A stretch of DNA of 13,893 nucleotides from G001797105 sp964528155. Lineage in GTDB: Bacteria > Chloroflexota > Anaerolineae > Anaerolineales > E44-bin32. Where the stretch lies: assembly GCA_964528155.1 (NCBI GenBank), contig CAZGRL010000095.1, positions 1 through 13,893 on the forward strand, written 5' to 3'. Numbering within the stretch: position 1 is the first letter of the stretch; the number at the start of each line of letters is the position of its first letter. This document shows, in pieces, positions 1-7,183 of the stretch. Under the pieces are notes generated by a model. The model was given only the letters and a program-made list of their open reading frames with translations, ran no database searches and was not told the DNA's origin. The position numbers and the translations under genes were made by a program.

Positions 1-146
1 AGCCTCTTCTCGCCAGGAATTATGCCAGATCGGCGCTCGCCCACGTGACATCAGTCTGACAATGATGCGATGGTCATCGCCCTCAAGCGATCTCGCACTT
101 CGCCTCGCCCACGTGAGCGCAATTCATCCACTACCATATACGCAAA

Positions 147-179
147 CCGGGGCGAGGTCGTCTCGCGACCTCGCCCCGG
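147..179 (-). terminator. Intrinsic terminator of the groES-groEL operon
   Basis: A perfect 14-bp GC-rich inverted repeat (147-160 with 166-179, 5-nt loop) lies 29 bases beyond the groEL stop codon. Read on the minus strand, the stem is followed by a short TTT, so the U-tract is weak but the stem is strong. Position and geometry fit rho-independent termination of the chaperonin transcript. It could also stop plus-strand transcription entering from the right, although no T-tract follows the stem on that strand. Confidence 0.75.
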
Positions 180-208
180 CATACTGATTCAGATTCTCTG
201 GCTGACGT

Positions 209-1840
209 CTAGTACTCCGGCATCTGGGGCGGCGCTGGCCTATCCTTCTCGGGCACATCGGTGATCAGCGCTTCCGTAGTCAGGATCATGGCGGCGATCG
301 AAGCGGCGTTTTCCAAGGCGCCTTTGGTGACCTTGGCAGGATCGATGATCCCGCCCTTGACCATGTCGACGTACTCCCCGGCGAGGACATCATAGCCGAT
401 GTTGAGGTTCTTCTTCTGGCTCTGGGTCCGGCGCACGGTATCCATGACCACTGCGCCGTCCTGCCCGGCGTTCTCCGCGAGCTTGCGCATCGGGACCTCG
501 AGCGCACGCCGGACGACGTTGACCCCGATATTGGCGTCCTCGTCATCCATCTTCATGTTCTTGATCGAATCCCTGGCGTTAATCAATGCGACCCCACCGC
601 CGGGGACGATGCCTTCTTCGACCGCGGCCCGGGTCGCCGACAAAGCGTCCTCGACCCGATGCTTCTTCTCTTTGAGCTCCGTTTCCGTGGCAGCTCCGAC
701 CCTAATCACGGCCACGCCCCCGGAGAGCTTCGCCAGCCGCTCCTGGAGCTTCTCCTTGTCGTAGTCGCTGGTCGACTTATCGATTTCGACCTTGATCTCC
801 TCAATCCGACCCTTGATCTTGGCGGAATCGCCTTGGCCTTCAACGATAGTCGTGTCTTCCTTGGTGGCCACGACTTTGCCGGCCTTGCCCAAGTCATTCA
901 GAGTAACAGATTCAAGCTTTCGGCCGAGTTCCTCAGTGATGACGGTTCCGCCAGTGAGGATGGCGATATCCTGCAGCATCGCCTTGCGGCGGTCGCCGAA
1001 GCCGGGGGCCTTCACCGCGACGACGTTGAGCATGCCCCGCAGCTTGTTCAGCACCAGGGTCGCCAGGGCTTCGCCATCGATGTCCTCGGCGATGACGACC
1101 AGCTCGCGCTTGCCGATCTGGACCAGTTTCTCAAGGATCGGGACGATGTCGGTCGCGGCGGAGATCTTCTTGTCGTGGATCAGGAGGTACGGCTCCGAGA
1201 TGCTGGCTTCCATGTGCTCTGGATCGGTGACAAAGTACGCCGATATATAGCCACGATCGAATTGCATACCTTCGACATACTCGGTCTCGAATTCGAGCCC
1301 TTTCGACTCTTCGACAGTGATCACGCCGTCTTTGCCGACTTTGTCCATCACCTCGGCGATCAGCTCACCGATCTCCTTATCCTGCGCCGAGATGGCGGCG
1401 ACCGAGGCGATCTCTTCCTTGGTCGTGACATCGATCGCCTGCTCGGTGATGGCTTCAGAGAGCTTCTTGGCGGCGGCTTCGATGCCACGCTTGAGCATCA
1501 TCGGGTTGGAGCCGGCGGCGAGGTTTTTCAAGCCTTCGGTGACCATGGCGTGCGCCAGGACGGTCGAGGTGGTCGTCCCGTCGCCGGCGATATCGTTGGT
1601 CTTGGTGGCGGCTTCCTTGAGAAGCTGAGCCCCCATGTTCTCGAAAGGATCCTCGAGCTCGATCTCCTTGGCCACGGTGACGCCGTCGTGGGTGATCGTG
1701 GGTGAGCCGAACTTCCGATCCAGCGCAACGTTACGGCCTTTCGGCCCGAGCGTCGTGGCGACCGCCGTGGCGATGGCATCCACCCCATTCTTCAATCTGC
1801 GACGGGCATCCTCTGAAAATGCAAGTTGCTTAGCAGCCAT
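209..1840 (-). CDS. groL: Chaperonin GroEL (Hsp60, 60 kDa subunit)
   Basis: This is a 543-residue group I chaperonin, close to the usual 540-550. It forms the double-ring ATP-driven cytoplasmic folding chamber and works with GroES. Visible hallmarks are TLGPKGRNV near residues 30-38, the nucleotide-binding GDGTTT at 86-91 with the catalytic Asp87, the apical-domain segment VKAPGFGDRR, and the C-terminal IVPGGGVAL nucleotide loop. The tail ends in PPQMPEY and lacks the Gly-Gly-Met repeats of the E. coli protein; many bacterial GroELs differ here. The ATG start has an AGGAG-type ribosome site about 10 nt upstream (1851-1855). It is the second gene after groES, 90 nt downstream, and shares the CIRCE-controlled promoter. 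A strong hairpin follows the stop. Identity is certain at family level. Confidence 0.98.
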   Translation of the reverse strand: MAAKQLAFSEDARRRLKNGVDAIATAVATTLGPKGRNVALDRKFGSPTITHDGVTVAKEIELEDPFENMGAQLLKEAATKTNDIAGDGTTTSTVLAHAMVTEGLKNLAAGSNPMMLKRGIEAAAKKLSEAITEQAIDVTTKEEIASVAAISAQDKEIGELIAEVMDKVGKDGVITVEESKGLEFETEYVEGMQFDRGYISAYFVTDPEHMEASISEPYLLIHDKKISAATDIVPILEKLVQIGKRELVVIAEDIDGEALATLVLNKLRGMLNVVAVKAPGFGDRRKAMLQDIAILTGGTVITEELGRKLESVTLNDLGKAGKVVATKEDTTIVEGQGDSAKIKGRIEEIKVEIDKSTSDYDKEKLQERLAKLSGGVAVIRVGAATETELKEKKHRVEDALSATRAAVEEGIVPGGGVALINARDSIKNMKMDDEDANIGVNVVRRALEVPMRKLAENAGQDGAVVMDTVRRTQSQKKNLNIGYDVLAGEYVDMVKGGIIDPAKVTKGALENAASIAAMILTTEALITDVPEKDRPAPPQMPEY

Positions 1841-1892
1841 TTCTTCAACACTCCTATGATGAGATTGTCAAGCCTGGTCGTCCGCATGAACC

Positions 1893-1909
1893 TTCAGGGG
1901 TCCCCTGAA
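1893..1909. repeat. 17-nt palindrome between groES and groEL
   Basis: Two perfect 8-nt arms (TTCAGGGG and CCCCTGAA) flank a single central base in the 90-nt groES-groEL spacer, ending about 52 nt before the groEL start. As RNA it can form a 6-bp stem with a 5-nt loop. It has no following U-tract, so it does not look like a full terminator. Possible roles are mRNA processing, partial attenuation or stability differences between the two cistrons; none is shown by the sequence. Confidence 0.6.
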
Positions 1910-1930
1910 CACCTGACGACCCCTGCCTGG

Positions 1931-2227
1931 CTACTCTTCGACCACAGCCAGGATGTCGCTCTCTCGCAGAATGAGTAGCTTGTCGCCGTCGACCTTGATT
2001 TCGGTGCCGGCATACTTGGCGAACAGGACCTTGTCGCCGACGGAGACGTCCATGGCGATCCTCTTGCCGTCTTCGTCGCGTGCGCCCGGCCCGACCGCCA
2101 TGACCTCACCTTTCTGCGGCTTCTCTTTGGCTGTCTCGGGGAGCACGATCCCGCTCGGGGTTACCTCTTCCTGCTCCAGCGGCTTGACAACCAGGCGATC
2201 GGAAAGCGGTTTGAGCTTAAGGGACAT
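1931..2227 (-). CDS. groES: Co-chaperonin GroES (Hsp10)
   Basis: This 98-residue protein has the normal GroES length. It caps the GroEL ring as a heptamer. The N-terminal LKPLSDRLVVKPLEQEE strand, the mobile loop with the GroEL-binding tripeptide IVL at residues 27-29, the GEVMAVGPG roof segment and the VGDKVLFAKYAGTE core are all present. The start is fixed by AGGAGG at 2233-2238, 5 nt from the ATG. It is the first gene of the groES-groEL operon, preceded by a CIRCE operator and a sigma-70-type promoter, so regulation by the HrcA repressor is expected. Its promoter begins only 28 nt after the stop codon of the upstream TPR gene on the same strand, with no terminator visible between them. Confidence 0.98.
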   Translation of the reverse strand: MSLKLKPLSDRLVVKPLEQEEVTPSGIVLPETAKEKPQKGEVMAVGPGARDEDGKRIAMDVSVGDKVLFAKYAGTEIKVDGDKLLILRESDILAVVEE

Positions 2228-2291
2228 TCGAACCTCCTGAAGATGTGGGAATATGGGATACAGGTGAGTAAAATAGCCACAAGGCGAAACG

Positions 2292-2318
2292 TTAGCACTC
2301 GAGTCGTGAGAGTGCTAA
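2292..2318. promoter_or_regulatory. CIRCE operator (HrcA binding site)
   Basis: The sequence is a perfect match to the CIRCE consensus TTAGCACTC-N9-GAGTGCTAA. It sits just downstream of the expected groES transcription start and 64 nt upstream of the groES start codon, so it would lie in the 5' untranslated region and block transcription when bound by HrcA. This predicts release on heat shock or misfolded-protein load. The hrcA gene itself is not in this window. Confidence 0.97.
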
Positions 2319-2329
2319 CATGCGGCCGT

Positions 2330-2358
2330 AGTTTACAAGAGTCGCAGGCGAGTGTCAA
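2330..2358 (-). promoter_or_regulatory. groES-groEL promoter (sigma-70 type)
   Basis: On the minus strand a perfect -35 hexamer TTGACA (2353-2358) is followed after exactly 17 nt by TAAACT (2330-2335), a 4/6 match to the -10 consensus. The predicted start is near 2323, immediately before the CIRCE operator, which is the standard arrangement for HrcA-repressed housekeeping-sigma promoters. Confidence 0.85.
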
Positions 2359-2378
2359 GAGGCAGCACGAGGCAGAAC
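2359..2378. repeat. Tandem 10-bp repeat abutting the groES -35 box
   Basis: GAGGCAGCAC is followed directly by GAGGCAGAAC, 9 of 10 positions identical. The repeat ends one base from the minus-strand -35 hexamer and its period is about one helical turn. It could be a pair of in-phase contacts for an activator or simply a chance duplication in the short gap after the TPR gene. Confidence 0.5.
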
Positions 2379-2385
2379 GGGGATC

Positions 2386-3822
2386 TTAAGGAGTCGGGGT
2401 GGGGGTCATCGCCGGTTCCGTCGCCTCGGGGCTAGGGACGGCTATGACCCCGGCGCAGATTGCCTGGTTCTCCTGGACGATATCACGCACGATCGGGTCC
2501 TGGCCGTAGGCGGCCATCAGCTCTTGAGACACCCGATCAGCCCGGTCGCATTCCTTCCCGGCGGCGAGAGCCGAGTCATACGTGTAGTAAATCTCCAGGC
2601 TGGTGGCGCTCAGCGGAAGTCCGACGACTTCCCGGCCGTGGGTGAGGGAGGCCGGATCCTCCGGGTCGCACAAGTAGACATTGAGATCGCAGAGCAGTGC
2701 GCTGCTTTCCTGGGCGGTGCAGCCGTCGATGGCGCACTGGAGCACGCTAAGAGCGTTCTCGTAGTTGCGAGCCTTGTAATAAACGATCCCCAGGAATCCA
2801 TAGGTCTCGGAGTTCCCGGGATCAATCGCCAGCGCGCTGAGCACGTTCGCCGCAGCGACAAAGAACTCTCCATCCTGCAGGTACGTCCTGCCGATGGCCT
2901 TGTAGGGTGTCGGGTCTTCGACCCCGTTCTGTTCGTTGATCCTGGCTGCTTGGTCAAAGGCCTCCAGTGACAGGTCGATCAGGTTCGAACGTTCTGGCGG
3001 GGAGAGGGACTTCCCCGCCAGAATGCGGTAGTTCGCTCCGATCCGCAGATACAGGAAGGTCATGTTGGGGTTCGCATCGACGGCCTTCTTGTACTCTTCG
3101 ATCGCCTGGTTATAAGCGCCGTTCCCCTCGAGCACAGTTCCATACACTCGATGGACGTCCATGCTGTACGGATCATCGTCGGCGATCTGCTCGGCCGCCG
3201 CGGCGGCATTGTCGAGGGCCTGAGTGAATCGCTGCTGGTCGATCGAGACCTCAGCACCCAGGGCCTGAACCAGCAGGCTGCCCGGATCGAGCAAGCTGGC
3301 CCGTTGGGCAGAAGTCTCAGCCTCCGATAGAAACTCCTGGCGCTGGGCAGGGTCGTCCAGCGCCGCGGAGGCCGACCAGTCATACACCAGAATCCGGATT
3401 GCGTAGGCTGTGGCGTCATCGGGATTGATCTCCACCGCCTTGTCGATCGATGCTCTGGCTTCGGTCAGACGTTGAGAGCGCGCCTGGAACGTCGGCTGAA
3501 GCTCACTGGAGTAGGTCTGGATCCGCGCCAGCTCCGCCCAGACTGCGACGTCATCCGGATTTTGCTCGACCGCCGACTGGAATGAGGCGATGGCCTCGGT
3601 CAGGTTGCCGGCATCGAAGTAGGTCTGCCCGATCTCAATATAGGACTCGGCGGTTCGCGCCGAGGTTGGCGTGGGCAGGAAGAGCGGCTGCACTCGCCCC
3701 GCCTCGACCATGCGCGTCAACATAACCCCGCCGCCGATCAGTAGGATGTACGCAGCCATGCGCCAGATGTTGGATCTACGGCCGCTATCCCCGAAAGGCA
3801 TCCGGTCGCGGGGGACTCTCAC
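2386..3822 (-). CDS. Membrane-anchored TPR protein, paralogue A
   Basis: This 478-residue protein has a basic N-terminus, one membrane segment at about residues 20-37, then a PLFLPTPT linker near 46-53 and a long helical-repeat region. TPR-like units start with AESYIEIGQTYFDAGN near residue 58 and include AYNQAIEEYKKAVDANPN and SETYGFLGIVYYKARNYENAL. Charge distribution suggests the repeats lie outside the cytoplasm. The C-terminal part has six cysteines, a YYTY motif at 412-415 and a Pro/Thr-rich tail. The start is GTG with AGGAAG 8-9 nt upstream; an in-frame ATG at 3801 is an alternative. The preceding gene on this strand encodes a paralogue sharing the PLF(L/V)PTPT linker, the YYTY...ALA...C block and a terminal IC(A)G segment. 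TPRs mediate protein-protein contacts; the partner is unknown. No terminator is visible before groES. Confidence 0.85.
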   Translation of the reverse strand: MRVPRDRMPFGDSGRRSNIWRMAAYILLIGGGVMLTRMVEAGRVQPLFLPTPTSARTAESYIEIGQTYFDAGNLTEAIASFQSAVEQNPDDVAVWAELARIQTYSSELQPTFQARSQRLTEARASIDKAVEINPDDATAYAIRILVYDWSASAALDDPAQRQEFLSEAETSAQRASLLDPGSLLVQALGAEVSIDQQRFTQALDNAAAAAEQIADDDPYSMDVHRVYGTVLEGNGAYNQAIEEYKKAVDANPNMTFLYLRIGANYRILAGKSLSPPERSNLIDLSLEAFDQAARINEQNGVEDPTPYKAIGRTYLQDGEFFVAAANVLSALAIDPGNSETYGFLGIVYYKARNYENALSVLQCAIDGCTAQESSALLCDLNVYLCDPEDPASLTHGREVVGLPLSATSLEIYYTYDSALAAGKECDRADRVSQELMAAYGQDPIVRDIVQENQAICAGVIAVPSPEATEPAMTPTPTP

Positions 3823-3993
3823 GTGAGCTTCTTCCTGAGCCTATCCGCGATATATCCGTTCGGACGGGACCTTCGACTCATCCGCTTGGCCGATCAGCCG
3901 CGCAGGGTTCGATCACAGACGAGCCATTGCGCCAGAAACTGGAGGGGCCTCTGGAATGACCGATGGCGGCCGGGTTGCATGAGCGTGTCATCC

Positions 3994-5256
3994 CTAACCG
4001 GTGGTCTCGGGCTTGGGCGTAGCTGTGGGCTCGATCGCGCCACAAATGACCAAGCCTTCGTAGGAGTTGGCCACGGCGATCTCATCGTCCGACGCCGTCC
4101 GTAGGAGAGCCTCAAAGATCGGGATCGCGTCGGAACACTGATTGTTCTTGGCCAGCGCCAGGCCGTAGGTGTAGTAGAACTCGACGACGCGCGAGTCACC
4201 CGGGTCGAGCTGCAGGCCCTGGACCCAGCTACCATCTTCAAGTTGGCCACCCTGGATGGCCAATCCCAGCTGCTCGACCGCCTTCTGGATCTCATTGTTT
4301 TTGTAATACATGCGTCCCAGGTTGCCTCGCAGGCGGGGATTGGTTGGGTCTTGATCCACGGCATTGGTCGCGTATTGGCTGGCGATGCCGTAGTCGCCGA
4401 CCCTGGCATAAGCCAGCACGATGCGGCTCAAAGGCTCGGTGCTCGTGGGATTGAGGGCGACCGCGTTGAGATAGCTGGCGACCGCCTGATCGGTGTTCCC
4501 TTCTGCGAGATACATGTCCCCAAGCGAGATATGGAGCAATGGCAGGTTGCGGTTGATTCGCAAGGCGGTCTGATAGGCTTCGATCGCCTGCTCGTAGTTG
4601 CCGGTCCTCTCCCACACATAACCCATGGCCCGCTGACCCTCCAGGGTGTCCGGGTTGATGTCGAGTGAGGCCCGCGCTTCGTCGAGGGCGCCTGCGTAAT
4701 CACCCGAGTCCATCAGAATTTCTGCGTGGTAGGCGCGCGCCAGCGCCGAGTTGGGGTCCAGATTGAGGGCCTGACCGATCTTGGTCTCCGCCTCAAGCAT
4801 CATCTGCGTTCGATCTTGCTCGGATTCGGCTTGAGACGCCTGGAAATCCAGCGACCACGCCAGGACGGCGTTAGCCAGGGCGGAGTTCGGGTCGACCAGA
4901 AGCGCATTGCGGGCATTCGTCTCGGCCTCGGCGTACTTGCCGGCGAACACCTGAACGCGCGCCAACGCGACGTAGGTGTTTGCGTCCTCCGGGTCGACTT
5001 CTATCGCGCGTTGGTAGGCTTCTTCAGCCTGGCTCAGCTTCCCGGCCTGAGCCAGGGTCTCGGCCTCGAGGATGATTGTCGCCGGGTTCTGCGTCGGCGT
5101 AGGGGTCGGCACGAAGAGCGGCGGCACGGTGGGGACGATCACACGCTCGACGTATACCGCACCGGCGATCAAAGCCAGAAGCAGCAGGATCCGCAAGGGG
5201 TCCGATCGACGCCTGCGTGTTTTCTTGGTTTGCCACTTGCTACCGCTGAGATACAT
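3994..5256 (-). CDS. Membrane-anchored TPR protein, paralogue B
   Basis: This 420-residue protein has a strongly basic N-terminus (KKTRRRR, residues 11-17), one membrane segment at about 21-38, a PPLFVPTPTPT linker at 45-55 and then TPR units to about residue 340. Clear units include KLSQAEEAYQRAIEVDPED, KYAEAETNARNALLVDPNS, NYEQAIEAYQTALRINRN and NTDQAVASYLNAVALNPT. A YYTY block at 361-364 and a terminal ICG segment match paralogue A. The ATG at 5256 is preferred over an in-frame TTG at 5292 because the predicted transcription start falls at about 5292; the ribosome site is only a GGGGGAA run about 12 nt upstream. It lies 171 nt before paralogue A and may be cotranscribed with it. Function is unknown; a scaffold at the outer face of the membrane is the natural inference. 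Confidence 0.85.
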   Translation of the reverse strand: MYLSGSKWQTKKTRRRRSDPLRILLLLALIAGAVYVERVIVPTVPPLFVPTPTPTQNPATIILEAETLAQAGKLSQAEEAYQRAIEVDPEDANTYVALARVQVFAGKYAEAETNARNALLVDPNSALANAVLAWSLDFQASQAESEQDRTQMMLEAETKIGQALNLDPNSALARAYHAEILMDSGDYAGALDEARASLDINPDTLEGQRAMGYVWERTGNYEQAIEAYQTALRINRNLPLLHISLGDMYLAEGNTDQAVASYLNAVALNPTSTEPLSRIVLAYARVGDYGIASQYATNAVDQDPTNPRLRGNLGRMYYKNNEIQKAVEQLGLAIQGGQLEDGSWVQGLQLDPGDSRVVEFYYTYGLALAKNNQCSDAIPIFEALLRTASDDEIAVANSYEGLVICGAIEPTATPKPETTG

Positions 5257-5298
5257 GATTGTGTAGGTTCCCCCGGCTAATACCGAGGCCAATCGAGG

Positions 5299-5328
5299 AT
5301 ATTACCATCCCGACTCTTCGACCGTCAA
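5299..5328 (-). promoter_or_regulatory. Promoter for the TPR paralogue pair
   Basis: On the minus strand TTGACG (5323-5328) and TAATAT (5299-5304) are separated by 18 nt. This predicts a transcription start near 5292 and a leader of about 36 nt before the ATG at 5256. It supports that ATG over the upstream TTG. The hexamers match consensus 5/6 and 4/6. Confidence 0.55.
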
Positions 5329-5385
5329 GGCGAGCGTTCTCGCGGGGTGTGTCCTGCGGTATGTTGCACGCCGCGGAGCGGAGAT

Positions 5386-5438
5386 GCTGGATGTAGGTAT
5401 GATGGGCGGCTTCGCCGCCCATCATACCTACATCCAGC
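5386..5438. repeat. 25-bp perfect hairpin with GGCGGC-TTC-GCCGCC core
   Basis: The arms 5386-5410 and 5414-5438 are perfectly complementary over 25 bp around a 3-nt TTC loop. Read on the plus strand a TTTT run (5441-5444) follows two bases after the stem, so it could end a plus-strand transcript, but no plus-strand gene lies upstream. It sits between two divergent genes. Its central 15 nt match the core of the hairpin at 8541-8591 at 14 positions while the outer arms differ, which suggests a dispersed palindromic repeat family. Confidence 0.8.
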
Positions 5439-5488
5439 TGTTTTCCGAGGGGAGTGCAACAGAATAGGAACGCGTGGCCTGCGTACGG

Positions 5489-5494
5489 TATAAT
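5489..5494 (+). promoter_or_regulatory. Candidate -10 box, leaderless start of the plus-strand TPR gene
   Basis: A perfect TATAAT lies 7 nt upstream of the ATG at 5502, so transcription would begin at or beside the start codon, as in leaderless mRNAs. There is no convincing -35 hexamer at 16-18 nt and no ribosome site before that ATG. The match could be accidental if translation starts at GTG 5454. Confidence 0.45.
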
Positions 5495-5501
5495 GCGGCG
5501 C

Positions 5502-6560
5502 ATGGCAGCCGACACTCCCCCCTCGGTCGGTCTGGAGCAGACTCAACCAAGTCATCCAGCGGACGAGCCCACACAAGAAACTCAAAGCCCACTCTCCAGC
5601 AAGCGCTCACAACTTTGGAGAACGCTGCGCTGGTTTCTGTTGATCATCCCGGCGGCTTTGATCATCGCCGCCGCCATCGGCTATTCCGCTGGCGTCAACC
5701 AGAGAGAGGTTGATCAACAGAGCGCGCTAGCCGAACAGGCTGACGAGCAGTTCAATCTGGGGGTCGAAGACCTGGCGGCGGGCCGGTTTGAGATTGCCCG
5801 TCAACGGCTCGAGTATGTCAGTCGCATCGATCCAGGCTATCCGGGTGTGGCTGACCGCCTGGCAGAAGCCTTGTTGGCGTTGAACGCACCAACGGAGACG
5901 CCGGTACCGGTCTTGACGCCGACCCCAAACCTGGCCCCCGTCGAAGACCTGTTGAACCAGGCCAAGGCGGCCTACGACAACCAGGACTGGTCTGGAGCCA
6001 TCGATACTCTCATCGCCCTTCGAGCCAAGGATGCGAGTTTCCAGGCGGTCCAGGTGGACGGATTGCTTTACGGCGCGTTGCGTGCCCGGGCGCTCCAACG
6101 CATTCGGGAGGACTGGGATCTGGAACAGGGTCTGTATGACCTGGCACTCGCCGAGAGCTTCGGGCCGCTGGATTCAGAGGCAGTCAGTTGGCGGACCTCG
6201 GCGCGCCTCTACCTGTCGGCCAATAGCAACATGGGCTTGAACTGGCCGCAGGCCACCAACGACTTCCTCCAGCTCTGCCTGGCTGGACTGTGGGACTCGT
6301 GTAACAAACTGTCGACGGCGGCCGACGCCTACGCCGACTACATGAGTGAGACAAACAACATCTGCGCCGCCTCCGAGCAGTACACTCAGTGGGAATTCCC
6401 TCCCGACATCCCCGCTCTGGCGCGCGTGTACGAATTCGGCTCGTTCCTCGTCGATCGCTGTGAGGAGCTCTCAGCTCCGCCGCCGGAACCGACATCGACG
6501 GGTGAGCCGCTCCCGACCGCTACCGAGAGCCCGGGCGGCGGACCCACACCTGAGGGCTGA
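5502..6560 (+). CDS. Membrane-anchored TPR-like protein with Pro/Thr linkers
   Basis: This protein has 352 residues from the ATG at 5502. It starts with a polar, proline-rich cytoplasmic stretch, then a membrane segment at about 44-64. One TPR-like unit follows (QFNLGVEDLAAGRFEIARQR, then DPGYPGVADRLAEALL). A TPTETPVPVLTPTP linker near 130 leads to a second helical region with NQAKAAYDNQDWSGAIDTL. The C-terminus has several cysteines and a low-complexity PT/PG tail. The overall plan resembles the two TPR proteins encoded divergently next door, though sequence similarity is weaker. Alternative in-frame starts are ATG 5493 and GTG 5454, the latter with a GAGGGGA just upstream; the TATAAT box favours 5502. 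The stop is 4 nt before the next gene, implying translational coupling. Function is unknown; extracytoplasmic protein binding is inferred. Confidence 0.8.
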   Translation: MAADTPPSVGLEQTQPSHPADEPTQETQSPLSSKRSQLWRTLRWFLLIIPAALIIAAAIGYSAGVNQREVDQQSALAEQADEQFNLGVEDLAAGRFEIARQRLEYVSRIDPGYPGVADRLAEALLALNAPTETPVPVLTPTPNLAPVEDLLNQAKAAYDNQDWSGAIDTLIALRAKDASFQAVQVDGLLYGALRARALQRIREDWDLEQGLYDLALAESFGPLDSEAVSWRTSARLYLSANSNMGLNWPQATNDFLQLCLAGLWDSCNKLSTAADAYADYMSETNNICAASEQYTQWEFPPDIPALARVYEFGSFLVDRCEELSAPPPEPTSTGEPLPTATESPGGGPTPEG

Positions 6561-6564
6561 GCTC

Positions 6565-7068
6565 TTGCCAATCTGGGGCCTGCGGGCTTCCTATTGGCTG
6601 CACATGGCGGCGACCATTGTATGGATCGGCGGCATATTCTTCCAGGCGGCCGTTCTCACCCCCGCGCTGTCTAAGGCGTCACCATCGGAGGATCAGGCTC
6701 GTCTTCTTGAATCCGTGCGGCGGCGATTCGATCCGCTGGCTTGGCTCAGCCTTGCAGTGTTGATCGCAACCGGCCTGACCCAGATGAGCAACAGTTCGAA
6801 CTACATGGGTTTTCTGGCGATCGACAACCTGTGGTCCGCGGCGATCCTATCCAAACACCTGGTCATCGGCGCCATGATCCTGGTCGCGGCATACCAGACG
6901 TGGATTCTCTACCCGCAAATGAGTCGAATGATGCTTGCCCGTGCGGCCAAAGCGGAAGTTGGGCCGAGCGCGGCGCGGCTCGCCGTGCTCCAGGCCCGTT
7001 CCATCTGGCTGAATCTCATTCTGGCTTTCGTCGTCCTCGCTCTGACAGCCGTCGCACGGACGGCATGA
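6565..7068 (+). CDS. CopD-family integral membrane protein
   Basis: This is a 167-residue protein with four membrane helices at about 10-33, 57-75, 89-113 and 146-165. The first helix carries WLHMAATIVWIGG and the third LSKHLVIGAMILVAAYQTW; conserved-looking histidines fall at 13 and 98. The pattern fits the copper-resistance protein D domain, seen in copper-uptake PcoD/CopD and in small proteins of unknown, possibly heme-related, function. The start is taken as TTG at 6565: GAGGG lies 8 nt upstream, the preceding TPR gene ends 4 nt before, and the first helix would be complete. A longer frame reaching ATG 6346 overlaps the TPR gene and has an arginine-rich non-globular composition, so it is rejected. 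Substrate is undetermined. Confidence 0.8.
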   Translation: MPIWGLRASYWLHMAATIVWIGGIFFQAAVLTPALSKASPSEDQARLLESVRRRFDPLAWLSLAVLIATGLTQMSNSSNYMGFLAIDNLWSAAILSKHLVIGAMILVAAYQTWILYPQMSRMMLARAAKAEVGPSAARLAVLQARSIWLNLILAFVVLALTAVARTA

Positions 7069-7131
7069 TCCCGAATTGACGACCTTTTCAATTGGGCCGC
7101 AATCGCCCCTGTGCCAGCCCGTGATTGACAA

Positions 7132-7166
7132 AGCCGCTTGTGGATCGCGCCCGCGGCTCTCTTTTG
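7132..7166 (+). terminator. Possible terminator after the copD-like gene
   Basis: AGCCGC (7132-7137) pairs with GCGGCT (7153-7158), leaving a 15-nt loop, and is followed by CTCTTTTG. The short stem and large loop make this a weak prediction, but it lies 63 nt after the stop codon in the right orientation. Confidence 0.4.
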
Positions 7167-7183
7167 TCTCGAGGCGATCTCGC

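Noticed and set aside
659..1705. 348-codon open frame antisense to groEL
   Set aside because: It is the mirror of a strongly conserved groEL codon pattern, with Asp/Leu/Gly/His-rich composition and no family features.
3905..3916. GGTTCGATC resembling a tRNA T-loop
   Set aside because: The flanking bases cannot form the 5-bp T stem and no acceptor, D or anticodon arms are present.
5257..5292. TTG start at 5292 for TPR paralogue B
   Set aside because: It coincides with the predicted transcription start and lacks a ribosome site.
6346..6564. N-terminal extension of the copD-like frame
   Set aside because: It overlaps the TPR gene, is Arg/Ser/Pro-rich and would put over 70 non-membrane residues before a complete first helix; the TTG at 6565 has a ribosome site.
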